Shown: positions 1-6,515 of the stretch, one piece after another
How positions within the stretch are numbered: the stretch's first letter is position 1
Layout: the number at the start of each line of letters is the position of its first letter
Assembly: GCA_001563885.1 (NCBI GenBank)
Contig: LKMM01000115.1
Location: 1-7,676 of the forward strand
Source: Natrialbaceae archaeon B1-Br10_E2g27
GTDB lineage: Archaea > Halobacteriota > Halobacteria > Halobacteriales > Natrialbaceae
Length of the DNA stretch: 7,676 bases
Reading direction: 5' to 3'
Position numbers and translations under genes: made by a program
The notes under the pieces: model-generated
The model's database searches: none
What the model was told of the DNA's origin: nothing
What the model saw: only the letters and a program-made list of their open reading frames with translations

Positions 1-52
1 ACCGATACGTCCACGAGCGTCGGATTCTCTTGGGACGTGAAAAATCGGAACC

Positions 53-59
53 GGTAAAC
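53..59 (+). promoter_or_regulatory. possible leaderless promoter element of the DUF63 gene
   Basis: A TATA-like GGTAAAC is centred about 26 nt before the ATG at 83, preceded by a BRE-like purine-rich TCGGAA. That spacing would place the transcript start on or next to the start codon, as is common in haloarchaea. No Shine-Dalgarno sequence lies before the ATG, which fits a leaderless mRNA. The box itself is a poor match, so confidence is low. Confidence 0.35.
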
Positions 60-82
60 GCACTCACCGATGGCATTCGACT

Positions 83-1216
83 ATGTACGAGTCTATCGAG
101 CGGTATGGGCCCGTTCGGGTCTGGGCCGCGACCGTTCTCATCCTCGCACTGGGGGTGACGGCGGCTGCGTGGGCGTTTCCCCAGCGGGTGTACGTCGATA
201 TAATCTGGCAGTACTACTGGGGACCGGTTGTCGCAGACGCCCACGGCTGGGCCGAAGTCGCATGGGCCGGTGGCGAACAGATTGAGGCTACCGAGGCCGG
301 GCCCGACGACGGGCCGACCGCTGAACCTGGGTATACGTTCGTCTCTTATGCCGGCTACGTCCCGACGCTGCTTTTGTTGCTCATCGGGATCGTGTTTATT
401 CTCCGGGGACTCGAGTTAGAGCGCTACCGATCGATGTTTTATGCGCTGTTCCCGTTCATGCTCTTCGGTGGGGCACTGCGTGTCGTCGAGGACGCAAACG
501 TAGCCGCGTTCCGTGACCCGGAGGTTGGTGAACTCGCAATCGAACTGCCGTGGTCTGGCTTTCTGATTAGTCCGTTGATTTACTTTTTTGTCTTCTTTAT
601 TACGCTCGCGGCGTTGCTCGTCTCGGTCTGGCTCGAGCGCTCCGGAGCGGTCTCGAGATACGAGTATCCGCTGGCCGGCTTCGGGACGGCGTTTCTCACG
701 ATTACGGTTGGCTATCTGGGCTATCTCGCGGCGTTCGAGTCGTACGCGACGTTTTATCCGTGGTTGTTGGCGACGACGCTCGTGGGAGCAACGGTCGCAA
801 CCGGACTGACGTGGCTTGCGATCGAACGGTTCGCGCCGGATATCAACCGCGGTACCCAGTATATGGGACTGGTGATCATCTGGGCCCACGCCGTCGACGG
901 CGTTGCAAACGTCATCGGCCTAGACTGGGCGACGGCGTTCGGTCACGCCAGAAACCTCCAGCCGAAACATCCAGTCAACGAGGCGATTGTCAACGTCACC
1001 GGTTCGATTCTCCCGCCGGACATCGTCGCCGTCACGGGCGCTGCCTGGCCGTTTTTGATCGTCAAACTCATCGCTCCCGTCCTCATTATCTATCTGTTCG
1101 ATGAGGAGATCATGGACGAAAGCCCCCGCTTTGCGTTCTTGTTGCTTGTTACCGTCGTCGCCGTCGGCCTCGGTCCCGGCACTCGAGATATGCTGCGGGC
1201 GACGTTCGGGGTGTAG
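83..1216 (+). CDS. DUF63 family multi-pass membrane protein
   Basis: A 377-residue integral membrane protein that I recognise as the archaeal DUF63 family, whose function is not established. The signs are the WQYYWGPV motif at residues 42-49, GGALRVVEDAN at 129-139, HAVDGVANVIG at 269-279 and KHPVNEAIV at 295-303. About eight or nine hydrophobic segments can be seen, near 15-32, 92-108, 117-133, 155-182, 197-217, 225-246, 260-280, 320-337 and 348-364. An acidic loop, roughly 51-83, separates the first two and contains DADDG-like halophilic sequence. Charged residues R133, E136, D137, H269, D272, K295, H296 and E300 lie in or beside the helices and are the likely functional positions (inference). 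The ATG at 83 is the only start available: an in-frame TGA sits at 38-40 with no ATG, GTG or TTG between. The length is somewhat above what I recall for archaeal homologues, and the extra appears to be the acidic loop. The gene seems to be transcribed alone, with 215 nt to the next gene. Confidence 0.85.
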   Translation: MYESIERYGPVRVWAATVLILALGVTAAAWAFPQRVYVDIIWQYYWGPVVADAHGWAEVAWAGGEQIEATEAGPDDGPTAEPGYTFVSYAGYVPTLLLLLIGIVFILRGLELERYRSMFYALFPFMLFGGALRVVEDANVAAFRDPEVGELAIELPWSGFLISPLIYFFVFFITLAALLVSVWLERSGAVSRYEYPLAGFGTAFLTITVGYLGYLAAFESYATFYPWLLATTLVGATVATGLTWLAIERFAPDINRGTQYMGLVIIWAHAVDGVANVIGLDWATAFGHARNLQPKHPVNEAIVNVTGSILPPDIVAVTGAAWPFLIVKLIAPVLIIYLFDEEIMDESPRFAFLLLVTVVAVGLGPGTRDMLRATFGV

Positions 1217-1245
1217 GCCTCCAGATAGCGAACGGTTGATTGTGA

Positions 1246-1269
1246 CGCGTTTTAGACGCCAAAACAGCG
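1246..1269 (+). other. imperfect inverted repeat downstream of the DUF63 gene
   Basis: CGC-GTTTT (1246-1253) can pair with AAAAC-A-GCG (1261-1269), giving an 8-bp stem with one bulged A and a 7-nt loop. It begins about 30 nt after the stop at 1216. There is no clear T-run after it, so it is not a convincing intrinsic terminator. It may be an mRNA 3' structure or chance. Confidence 0.25.
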
Positions 1270-1383
1270 CCTGGAACGTAAACGAACGAATTAAGAGGTG
1301 GCTGGCACTCGCACAACATACGCGAATACAAAACAGTCGGGCCAGTGTGGATGGCCTGACGCTCGAGTCGATTTGAGAACGAC

Positions 1384-1390
1384 TATGATA
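1384..1390 (+). promoter_or_regulatory. possible TATA box of the permease-USP gene
   Basis: TATGATA is the best AT-rich heptamer in the 215-nt gap upstream of 1432. It would start a transcript near 1412 and leave a leader of about 20 nt. Competing AT-rich stretches at 1288-1296 and 1325-1334 cannot be excluded. No strong Shine-Dalgarno sequence precedes the ATG. The rest of the gap (1217-1431) holds no ORF of note and no RNA gene I can recognise. Confidence 0.3.
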
Positions 1391-1431
1391 CGATGTGTCC
1401 CGATTGACTGCGAACGAACGATGAGAAGTAT

Positions 1432-3747
1432 ATGACAGGCGGAGACGACGAACTCGCGAAGGACCTGGGGCTGGTCTCGGCGTTAGCGATCGGTATCGGG
1501 ACGATGATCGGGGCTGGCATTTTCGTCCTGCCGGGGGTCGCGGCCCAGCAGGTCGGTCCCGTCGTCGTTGCCTCGTTCGTTATCGGCGGGGCAATCGCGT
1601 TGATTAACGCGTTGTCGGTGAGCGAACTCGGGACGGCGATGCCGAAAGCCGGCGGCGCATACTATTATATCAATCGCGCACTCGGGCCGCTGTTTGGCTC
1701 GATATCGGGAATGGGCGACTGGATGGGGCTTGCCTTTGCGAGTGCGTTTTACTGTATCGGCTTCGGTGGCTATCTTGCGACGTTTCTCGGTGGTGTCACC
1801 GTTGGTCTCCCAATTCTTGGTGAAGTCGCCGTGTTACCGACGATCGCACTCGGCCCGTTCGTCTTAACTGACATCCAAGTCGGCGCGCTAATCGCCGGCG
1901 TGTTGTTCGTCGGCATCAACTACATTGGCGCGAAAGAAACCGGTGGCATCCAGACGGCCATCGTCACGCTGTTGCTCGCAATTCTGGCGGTTTTCGCGAT
2001 CATCGGATTCTTTTCGTTCGACTGGGGAACGGTCGTCGCCGACGGAAGCGTCGCCCCACTGGGCTATGGCGAGGTGTTGCCCGGTGCTGCGCTCGTGTTC
2101 GTCTCCTATCTCGGCTACGCCAAAATTGCGACCATCGGCGAGGAACTCAAAAATCCCGGCCGAAACCTACCGATCGCCATCGTCGGTAGCGTCCTCATCG
2201 TCATGGCTATCTACGTCGTCCTCGTCGCCCTGTTAGTTGGCATCATCCCCTACGATGTGTTAAGCGAGGAGACGCCGATGTCACAGGCAGCCGAAGTGGC
2301 CTTCGACGGAAACATTGGGTCGATCGGCGTCCTCTCGATCACACTCGGCGCGTTGCTCGCGACCGCCTCGAGTGCAAACGCCTCGATTCTCGCCTCCGCG
2401 CGGATCAACTTCGCGATGGGCCGAGATAAGATCGTCACCAACTGGCTGAACGAGATCCATCCACGATATGCAACGCCGTACCGTTCGATTGCAGTGACTG
2501 GCGCGTTGATCATTGTCTTCATTATCGTCCTCGGTGGCAGCCTCGAGATCCTAGCCCAGGCGGCGAGTGTGCTCCATCTGGTCGTCTATGCGCTGATCAA
2601 CGCGGCGTTGATCGTCTTCCGGGAGGCTGACGTCCCCGAGTACGATCCCGACTTTACGGTTCCGCTCTATCCGTTCACGCCGATTGCCGGCATCGTCCTC
2701 TCGCTCGGGCTGATCGCCTTTATGGGTACGGTCGAGATCGCCCTGAGTATGCTGTTCGTCGTCGGTTCGATCGTCTGGTATTTGCTTTATGCCCGAAACG
2801 AGACCGACCGCGCGGGCGTGTTGAGCACCTACATCCTAGAGCGCTCCGAGAAGATGCCCGACGCAGCCGTCTCCGCCGCGAGCGCCGCCCAACCAGCGAG
2901 CAGCGACGAGTACACTGTCGTCGTCCCTGTCTCGAATCCCCGAACCGAATCCCAGTTGCTCTCGCTTGCAAGCATCGTCGCCAAGGCCAACGACGGCGTC
3001 GTCGAAGCCGTCCACGTCGTCGAAGTGCCAGACCAGACCCCACTCGAGGAAGGTGCCGAACACATCCAGCAGATCGACCAGGAGTCCCAGCAGTTGATGG
3101 AACAGGTCCGCGACCGAACCGAAACCTTCGACGTGCCACTCGAGGTTCGCACCGTCGTCTCCCACCGATCCTTCGAGGAAGTGTTCGACCTCGCTCGTCG
3201 TGAGAAAGCAGACACCGTCGTCATGGGCTGGGGCCCTGACCGCTCGTGGTCTGCCGGTCGTGCCGAGCGCCCGATCGACGAACTCACTCACGATCTGCCG
3301 TGTGATTTCCTCGTCTTAGACGACCGCGGCCTCGAGACCGACCGGGTGCTCGTGCCCACTGCGGGCGGCCCCGACTCGGAACTGAGCGCCGACGTTGCCC
3401 GCTACCTTCGCGAGCAAGTCGACGCGGAAATCACGCTGTTGCACGTCGTCGACGACGACAGCAAACGCGCAGACGGCGAGACGTTCCTGCGGGAGTGGGC
3501 CGATGACCACGGCCTCTCCGACGCGACGATCCGAATCGACGCCTCCGGTGACGTCGAGGCGGCGATCACGGCTGCGGCTCGTGATCACTCGCTGCTCGTC
3601 ATCGGCGCAACCGAGCGAGGACTGCTCTCGCGGCTGCTCCGTGGCTCGCTCGCCTACGACGTCGTCTCGGAAGTCGAGTGTTCGGTGATCCTCGCCGAGC
3701 GGCCAACCTCGAGAAGCCTCCGCGAGCGACTGTTCGGTCGAAAGTAA
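1432..3747 (+). CDS. APC-superfamily amino-acid permease with two C-terminal UspA domains
   Basis: A 771-residue fusion. Residues 12-455 form an APC-superfamily transporter with about twelve hydrophobic segments. The TM1 glycine motif is GTMIGAGIFVLPG (23-35), with the unwound substrate-binding turn GAGIF. The TM6 block FVSYLGYAKIATIGEELKNP (223-242) is the family consensus ending in E-E/L-K-N-P-x-R-x-x-P. The role is inferred as proton-coupled uptake of amino acids, perhaps cationic ones; the substrate cannot be read from sequence. A linker rich in Ala and Ser (474-491) leads to two cytoplasmic universal-stress-protein domains at about 493-630 and 637-756. The second keeps a Gly-rich nucleotide-binding loop, GATERG at 725-730 followed by RGS at 737-739. 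The first lacks that loop: MGWGPDRSW at 598-606 is followed by RPIDEL. Such APC-USP fusions are common in haloarchaea, where the USP pair is thought to sense nucleotide or energy state and gate transport (inference). The ATG at 1432 gives a start just before the first transmembrane helix. Confidence 0.9.
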   Translation: MTGGDDELAKDLGLVSALAIGIGTMIGAGIFVLPGVAAQQVGPVVVASFVIGGAIALINALSVSELGTAMPKAGGAYYYINRALGPLFGSISGMGDWMGLAFASAFYCIGFGGYLATFLGGVTVGLPILGEVAVLPTIALGPFVLTDIQVGALIAGVLFVGINYIGAKETGGIQTAIVTLLLAILAVFAIIGFFSFDWGTVVADGSVAPLGYGEVLPGAALVFVSYLGYAKIATIGEELKNPGRNLPIAIVGSVLIVMAIYVVLVALLVGIIPYDVLSEETPMSQAAEVAFDGNIGSIGVLSITLGALLATASSANASILASARINFAMGRDKIVTNWLNEIHPRYATPYRSIAVTGALIIVFIIVLGGSLEILAQAASVLHLVVYALINAALIVFREADVPEYDPDFTVPLYPFTPIAGIVLSLGLIAFMGTVEIALSMLFVVGSIVWYLLYARNETDRAGVLSTYILERSEKMPDAAVSAASAAQPASSDEYTVVVPVSNPRTESQLLSLASIVAKANDGVVEAVHVVEVPDQTPLEEGAEHIQQIDQESQQLMEQVRDRTETFDVPLEVRTVVSHRSFEEVFDLARREKADTVVMGWGPDRSWSAGRAERPIDELTHDLPCDFLVLDDRGLETDRVLVPTAGGPDSELSADVARYLREQVDAEITLLHVVDDDSKRADGETFLREWADDHGLSDATIRIDASGDVEAAITAAARDHSLLVIGATERGLLSRLLRGSLAYDVVSEVECSVILAERPTSRSLRERLFGRK

Positions 3748-3756
3748 CGGTCTTTG
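3740..3756 (+). promoter_or_regulatory. possible promoter of the small methyltransferase gene
   Basis: GAAAGTAACGG followed by TCTTT lies about 25 to 40 nt before the ATG at 3780 and overlaps the last codons of the permease gene. The purine-rich part could be a BRE, and the TCTTT is at the spacing expected for a leaderless start. The match is weak, and read-through from the permease gene is an equal possibility given the 32-nt gap. Confidence 0.25.
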
Positions 3757-3779
3757 CTCCGGCCTGTGATAGCTGGGGC

Positions 3780-4358
3780 ATGGACGAATACGCAGACGGC
3801 GAGGTCGGCGCTCACACGTTTCCAGTCGAACGGGCTGGGGACCTCGAGGACCCGACGAGATTTCGCTTCTGTTCGCGTGAGGAACTGCTCGAGACACTCG
3901 GCCCAACCCCCGAGAGTGCAGTTGCCGATCTCGGCTCCGGGACCGGCTTCTATACCCGGGAACTCGCACCGTTCGTCGGGACGATCTACGCCGTCGACTC
4001 CCAACCAGGGATGCACGAGCAGTTTCGAGACCTCGGCGTGCCCACAAACGTCGAGTTCGTCACCGCAAACGTCAGTTCGCTCCCGTTTGCCGAGGACCAC
4101 CTCGATGGCGCGTTTTCGACGATGACTCATCACGAGTACGCCGATCCGCAGTCGTTTGCCACCCTCGCTCGTGTGATCCGACCGGGTGGGCGACTCGTTA
4201 CCGTCGACTGGTCGGCCGATGGCGACGGCAACGATGGTCCACCGTGTTCGGAGCGGCTGACAGCCGAGGATACATGTGCTGCTCTCGAGGCGGTCGGCTT
4301 CGAGACGGTCGACGTTCGGCGTCGCCCCGAGACGTTTCTGGTCGTCTCCCGTCGCTGA
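3780..4358 (+). CDS. class I SAM-dependent methyltransferase, substrate unknown
   Basis: A 192-residue Rossmann-fold methyltransferase of the Methyltransf_11 type. Motif I is VADLGSGTGFYT at residues 48-59, with its Gly-x-Gly-x-Gly turn. The acidic residue that should bind the SAM ribose is D73 in AVDSQPGM. The motif II/III region includes ANVSSLPFAEDHLDGAF at 96-112, and RVIRPGGRLVTVDW at 131-144 is the usual post-motif strand. A His pair in THHEY (116-120) follows the beta-4 strand, where substrate-contacting residues often lie (inference). The ATG at 3780 is preferred over an upstream in-frame ATG at 3678 inside the permease gene. The upstream extension reads as an unrelated basic stretch, and the N-terminus from 3780 is acidic like its neighbours. 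There are 32 nt to the preceding stop and 107 nt to nop5, so it may be monocistronic. A small-molecule or protein substrate is possible; nothing in the sequence decides. Confidence 0.8.
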   Translation: MDEYADGEVGAHTFPVERAGDLEDPTRFRFCSREELLETLGPTPESAVADLGSGTGFYTRELAPFVGTIYAVDSQPGMHEQFRDLGVPTNVEFVTANVSSLPFAEDHLDGAFSTMTHHEYADPQSFATLARVIRPGGRLVTVDWSADGDGNDGPPCSERLTAEDTCAALEAVGFETVDVRRRPETFLVVSRR

Positions 4359-4409
4359 CTAACGGTATCGGACAGTTCTCCCTCGAGGTGGCCCATCCCG
4401 GTCGATGTT

Positions 4410-4428
4410 GAATCCGGTAGACCGGTTC
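4410..4428 (+). repeat. dyad upstream of the nop5-flpA promoter
   Basis: CCGGT-AG-ACCGG (4414-4425) is a perfect 5+5 inverted repeat. It is flanked by GAA on the left, with one unpaired T, and TTC on the right, which extend the symmetry to about 19 bp. It lies 9 nt upstream of the TATA-like box and about 50 nt after the methyltransferase stop. It could be an operator for the RNA-modification operon or a 3' stem of the preceding gene; no T-run follows. Confidence 0.4.
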
Positions 4429-4430
4429 GG

Positions 4431-4443
4431 GAACGCATTTACA
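4431..4443 (+). promoter_or_regulatory. leaderless promoter (BRE/TATA) of nop5-flpA
   Basis: GAACGC (BRE-like) followed by ATTTACA, centred on 4440, is exactly 26 nt before the ATG at 4466. This is the usual haloarchaeal TATA-to-start spacing for a leaderless mRNA. No Shine-Dalgarno motif lies between the box and the ATG, which agrees. This is the best promoter in the window. Confidence 0.6.
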
Positions 4444-4465
4444 ACCGCAGTGTCTATGACGCTCA

Positions 4466-5347
4466 ATGACTGACGATTCCGCCACCGACGCGGGTTGGTA
4501 TGGAGGCCTCGAGCCGGGTGATCTCGAGGCGGCTGCCGATGCCATCGAGTCGGGAACACGCGAGCAACCAGCCGACTGGCCGACACTGGCCGTCGAAGCC
4601 GATTTCGCCAGTTCGCCCGAGGAGTACTACGATCGACTCCATGAGGCAACAATGGCGACGACCCGCCAGGCTGTTCGCGAGCGCGAGGGTGCAGACGACC
4701 GCCAACTGGTCCACACTGTACGAGCGATGGACGACTGTGAGCGAACGGCAAACGAACTCGCCGAGCGCCTCGCAGAGTGGGCCGGCAGCGTCGATCCGGA
4801 GGCAGGAACGGGCATCGAGTACGCCCGGACCATCGCGGCGCGTGAGGACAGCCAGAACCCACGTCTCGAGTCGCTTGCCACCCGCATCCGTTCGCTCGCC
4901 GAGGAAGCCGACGAGCTTCGCGAGTACATCGAACGGCAGACGCCAACGATCGCACCCAACCTTGCTGGGCTTGCTGGCCCCGTCCTCGCTGCCAGACTCA
5001 TCTCGCTGGCTGGCGGTCTCGAGTCCCTGGCGAAAAAACCAAGCGGCACCGTCCAGGTGCTGGGAGCCGAAGATGCCCTCTTTGCTCACCTTCGGGGACA
5101 TGCCCCCTCGCCGAAACACGGGATCATCTACACCCACGACGCCGTCCGTGGTACCCATCCGGCAGACCGAGGCTCAGCAGCCCGGGCGCTCGCCGGCAAA
5201 CTCTCGATCGCTGCCCGAATCGATCACTACTCCGGCGAGTTGAACCCCGAACTCGAGGCCGATCTCGCCGAGCGAATCGAGACGATTCAGGCACGACATG
5301 GCACGAAAACGGCCGACGGCGATACTCGAGGTGGGGACGATGAGTAA
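4466..5347 (+). CDS. nop5: Nop5, scaffold protein of the box C/D sRNP
   Basis: A 293-residue archaeal homologue of Nop56/Nop58. In the box C/D sRNP it binds the L7Ae-kink-turn complex through its Nop domain and recruits the methyltransferase FlpA through its N-terminal domain. The Nop domain spans about residues 160-278. Signature blocks are APNLAGLAGPVLAARLI (163-179), LAKKPSGTVQVLGAEDALF (188-206), SPKHGIIYTHDAVRG (215-229) and GSAARALAGKLSIAARID (236-253). Residues about 80-158 form the helical coiled-coil arm used for dimerisation. The N-terminal FlpA-binding domain is short and acidic, so the protein is nearer the short Archaeoglobus type (about 270 residues, from memory) than the roughly 400-residue Sulfolobus type. 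The C-terminus ends in the acidic GGDDE in place of a Lys-rich tail, as expected for a halophile. It overlaps flpA by 8 nt, so the partners are translated from one mRNA. Confidence 0.92.
   Translation: MTDDSATDAGWYGGLEPGDLEAAADAIESGTREQPADWPTLAVEADFASSPEEYYDRLHEATMATTRQAVREREGADDRQLVHTVRAMDDCERTANELAERLAEWAGSVDPEAGTGIEYARTIAAREDSQNPRLESLATRIRSLAEEADELREYIERQTPTIAPNLAGLAGPVLAARLISLAGGLESLAKKPSGTVQVLGAEDALFAHLRGHAPSPKHGIIYTHDAVRGTHPADRGSAARALAGKLSIAARIDHYSGELNPELEADLAERIETIQARHGTKTADGDTRGGDDE
5328..5333 (+). promoter_or_regulatory. Shine-Dalgarno site that fixes the flpA start
   Basis: GAGGTG matches the core of the archaeal anti-Shine-Dalgarno complement GGAGGTGATCC. It lies 6 nt before the ATG at 5340, inside the 3' end of nop5. 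It supports 5340 as the flpA start and argues against the in-frame ATG at 5298. A ribosome site is expected here because flpA is an internal cistron, unlike the leaderless first gene. Confidence 0.7.
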
Positions 5348-5972
5348 CCTCCCATCGGGTGTCGAACGCCACCAGTTCGACGGCACAGAGCGACTGGCAA
5401 CCCGCGGCAATCCCGTCTACGGCGAGCCAACCGACGGCGAGTGGCGGGCCTGGGATCCCCACCGGTCAAAACTCGGTGCAATGTGTGAGTTGGGAATGGA
5501 GACGGGACTCGAGGGCGGAGAAACCGCCCTCTATCTCGGTGCTGCAAGCGGAACGACAGTCAGCCACGTCGCCGACTTCGCGGGGCCGACCTATGCCGTC
5601 GAGTTTGCCCCCCGACCCACACGGGACCTGCTGTCGGCTGCCGAGAGCCGGCCACGGCTGTTCCCGTTGCTCGCCGACGCCCGCAAACCCGAAACCTACG
5701 CCCACGTCGTCGAGGCCGACGTCGACGTCATCATCCAGGACGTTGCCACTCGCGGACAGGCCCGCGTCGCCCTCGAGAACCGCCGATTCCTGGCCGACGA
5801 TGGCCATCTCCTGCTGGCCGTCAAGGCCAGAAGCGAAGACGTAACCAGCGACCCGAATGCGGTCTTTGCTGAGGTTCGTGCCGATCTCGAGGACGGCTAT
5901 GTGGTACTCGACTCCCGCCGACTCGACGACTACCACGCCGATCACCTGGGAATCGTCGCCCGGCCACGGTAA
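5340..5972 (+). CDS. flpA: fibrillarin-like rRNA/tRNA 2'-O-methyltransferase
   Basis: A 210-residue archaeal fibrillarin. Within the box C/D sRNP it transfers methyl from SAM to the ribose 2'-OH of guide-selected nucleotides in rRNA and tRNA. The N-terminal part, SGVERHQFDGTERLATRGNP (6-25), and VYGEP (26-30) are the archaeal family signature. SAM-binding residues are in LYLGAASGTTVSHVAD (65-79, motif I), with E88 in YAVEFA and D113 in LADAR. The expected catalytic K-D-K-H set is present as K44 (RSKLGA), D134 (IIQDVA), K162 (AVKARS) and H199 (DDYHADH), so the enzyme should be active. An ATG at 5298 would add 14 residues of nop5-overlapping sequence. The ATG at 5340 is chosen because the family N-terminus begins there and a good Shine-Dalgarno site precedes it. 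The stop codon lies 19 nt from the convergent acyltransferase gene. Confidence 0.95.
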   Translation: MSNLPSGVERHQFDGTERLATRGNPVYGEPTDGEWRAWDPHRSKLGAMCELGMETGLEGGETALYLGAASGTTVSHVADFAGPTYAVEFAPRPTRDLLSAAESRPRLFPLLADARKPETYAHVVEADVDVIIQDVATRGQARVALENRRFLADDGHLLLAVKARSEDVTSDPNAVFAEVRADLEDGYVVLDSRRLDDYHADHLGIVARPR

Positions 5973-5991
5973 GCCGGCTTTCTGTTGTCGA

Positions 5992-6510
5992 CTATTCTAC
6001 TGCCGTTGAGTCGTCGCCATCGATCGGTTCGGCCGGCACGCCGGCGACCGTCGTCGCCGGTTCGACATCCCGCGTGACGAGTGAGTTCGCCGCCACGCTG
6101 GCATCGGCACCGATCTCGACACCCGGCAACACGATCGCGCCCGCACCGATCATCGCCCGCTCGCCGACGACGACCTCACCAGTCCGATACTCGTCCTGTA
6201 GAAACTCGTGACACAACAGGGTCGCGTCGTAGCCGACGATCGCATCGGCCTCGATCGTGATCAATTCGGGCCAGAAGACATCGGGCGTCGCCTCGAGTCC
6301 CCAGGCCACCCCGGAACCGACAGTCACGCCCAGCCGTCGGAGCAGCCAGCGTCTCGCTCGTAAACTCGGTGCGATCCGGGCAAGCCAGACGAGGATGTAA
6401 TTTTTCGCCAGCCGTATCGGTGATTTTGCCTCCGTCCAGTAGGCAAGCGAGTTTGCCCGACCCGTCGTCGGCCGGCGTCGAAGCCGGTCGTGTCTCCTGT
6501 TGTCGCTCAC
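5992..6510 (-). CDS. hexapeptide-repeat (left-handed beta-helix) acyltransferase
   Basis: A 172-residue member of the LbH acyltransferase superfamily, which transfers acetyl or other acyl groups from CoA. The hexapeptide coil repeats run from about residue 62 to 158, with I-G-x-x-A/V spacing seen in VVVGERAMIGAGAIVLPGV (113-131), EIGADASVAANSLV (132-145), and the closing block VAGVPAEPI (155-163), typical of the maa/NodL/CysE-like tail. H101 in LLCHEF sits in a projecting loop, as the catalytic His does in related enzymes (inference). The N-terminal 60 residues are basic and amphipathic, including LAKNYILVWLARIAPSLRA (34-52), which may give membrane association. The start is a GTG at 6510, five nt after the stop of the Nmad3-like gene; this gap implies translation coupling and one transcript. 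No strong Shine-Dalgarno site precedes it. The acceptor substrate is unknown: sugar, polyisoprenoid-linked glycan or nucleotide are all open. Confidence 0.82.
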   Translation of the reverse strand: MSDNRRHDRLRRRPTTGRANSLAYWTEAKSPIRLAKNYILVWLARIAPSLRARRWLLRRLGVTVGSGVAWGLEATPDVFWPELITIEADAIVGYDATLLCHEFLQDEYRTGEVVVGERAMIGAGAIVLPGVEIGADASVAANSLVTRDVEPATTVAGVPAEPIDGDDSTAVE

Positions 6511-6515
6511 GACTC

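Noticed and set aside
1301..1350. CTGGC...GCCAG inverted repeat in the permease upstream gap
   Set aside because: The arms match for only 5 nt across a long spacer, which is expected by chance.
1421..1435. Five-codon mini-ORF (ATG AGA AGT ATA TGA) whose stop overlaps the permease start
   Set aside because: A leader peptide with ATGA coupling is conceivable, but four residues with no ribosome site is easily chance.
3316..4133. Minus-strand ORFs of 243 and 159 residues spanning the permease 3' end and the methyltransferase
   Set aside because: They are Arg-rich antisense translations overlapping two supported genes in other frames.
4463..5158. 231-residue minus-strand ORF opposite nop5
   Set aside because: The plus strand encodes an unmistakable Nop domain; the antisense translation has no recognisable motif.
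5298..5339. Upstream in-frame ATG extending FlpA by 14 residues
   Set aside because: The family N-terminus and the GAGGTG Shine-Dalgarno site both point to 5340.
5971..5980. AAGCCGGCTT palindrome between the convergent flpA and acyltransferase genes, as a shared terminator
   Set aside because: It has no loop, the stem would be only a few pairs, and the following T content is weak; not enough to call a terminator.
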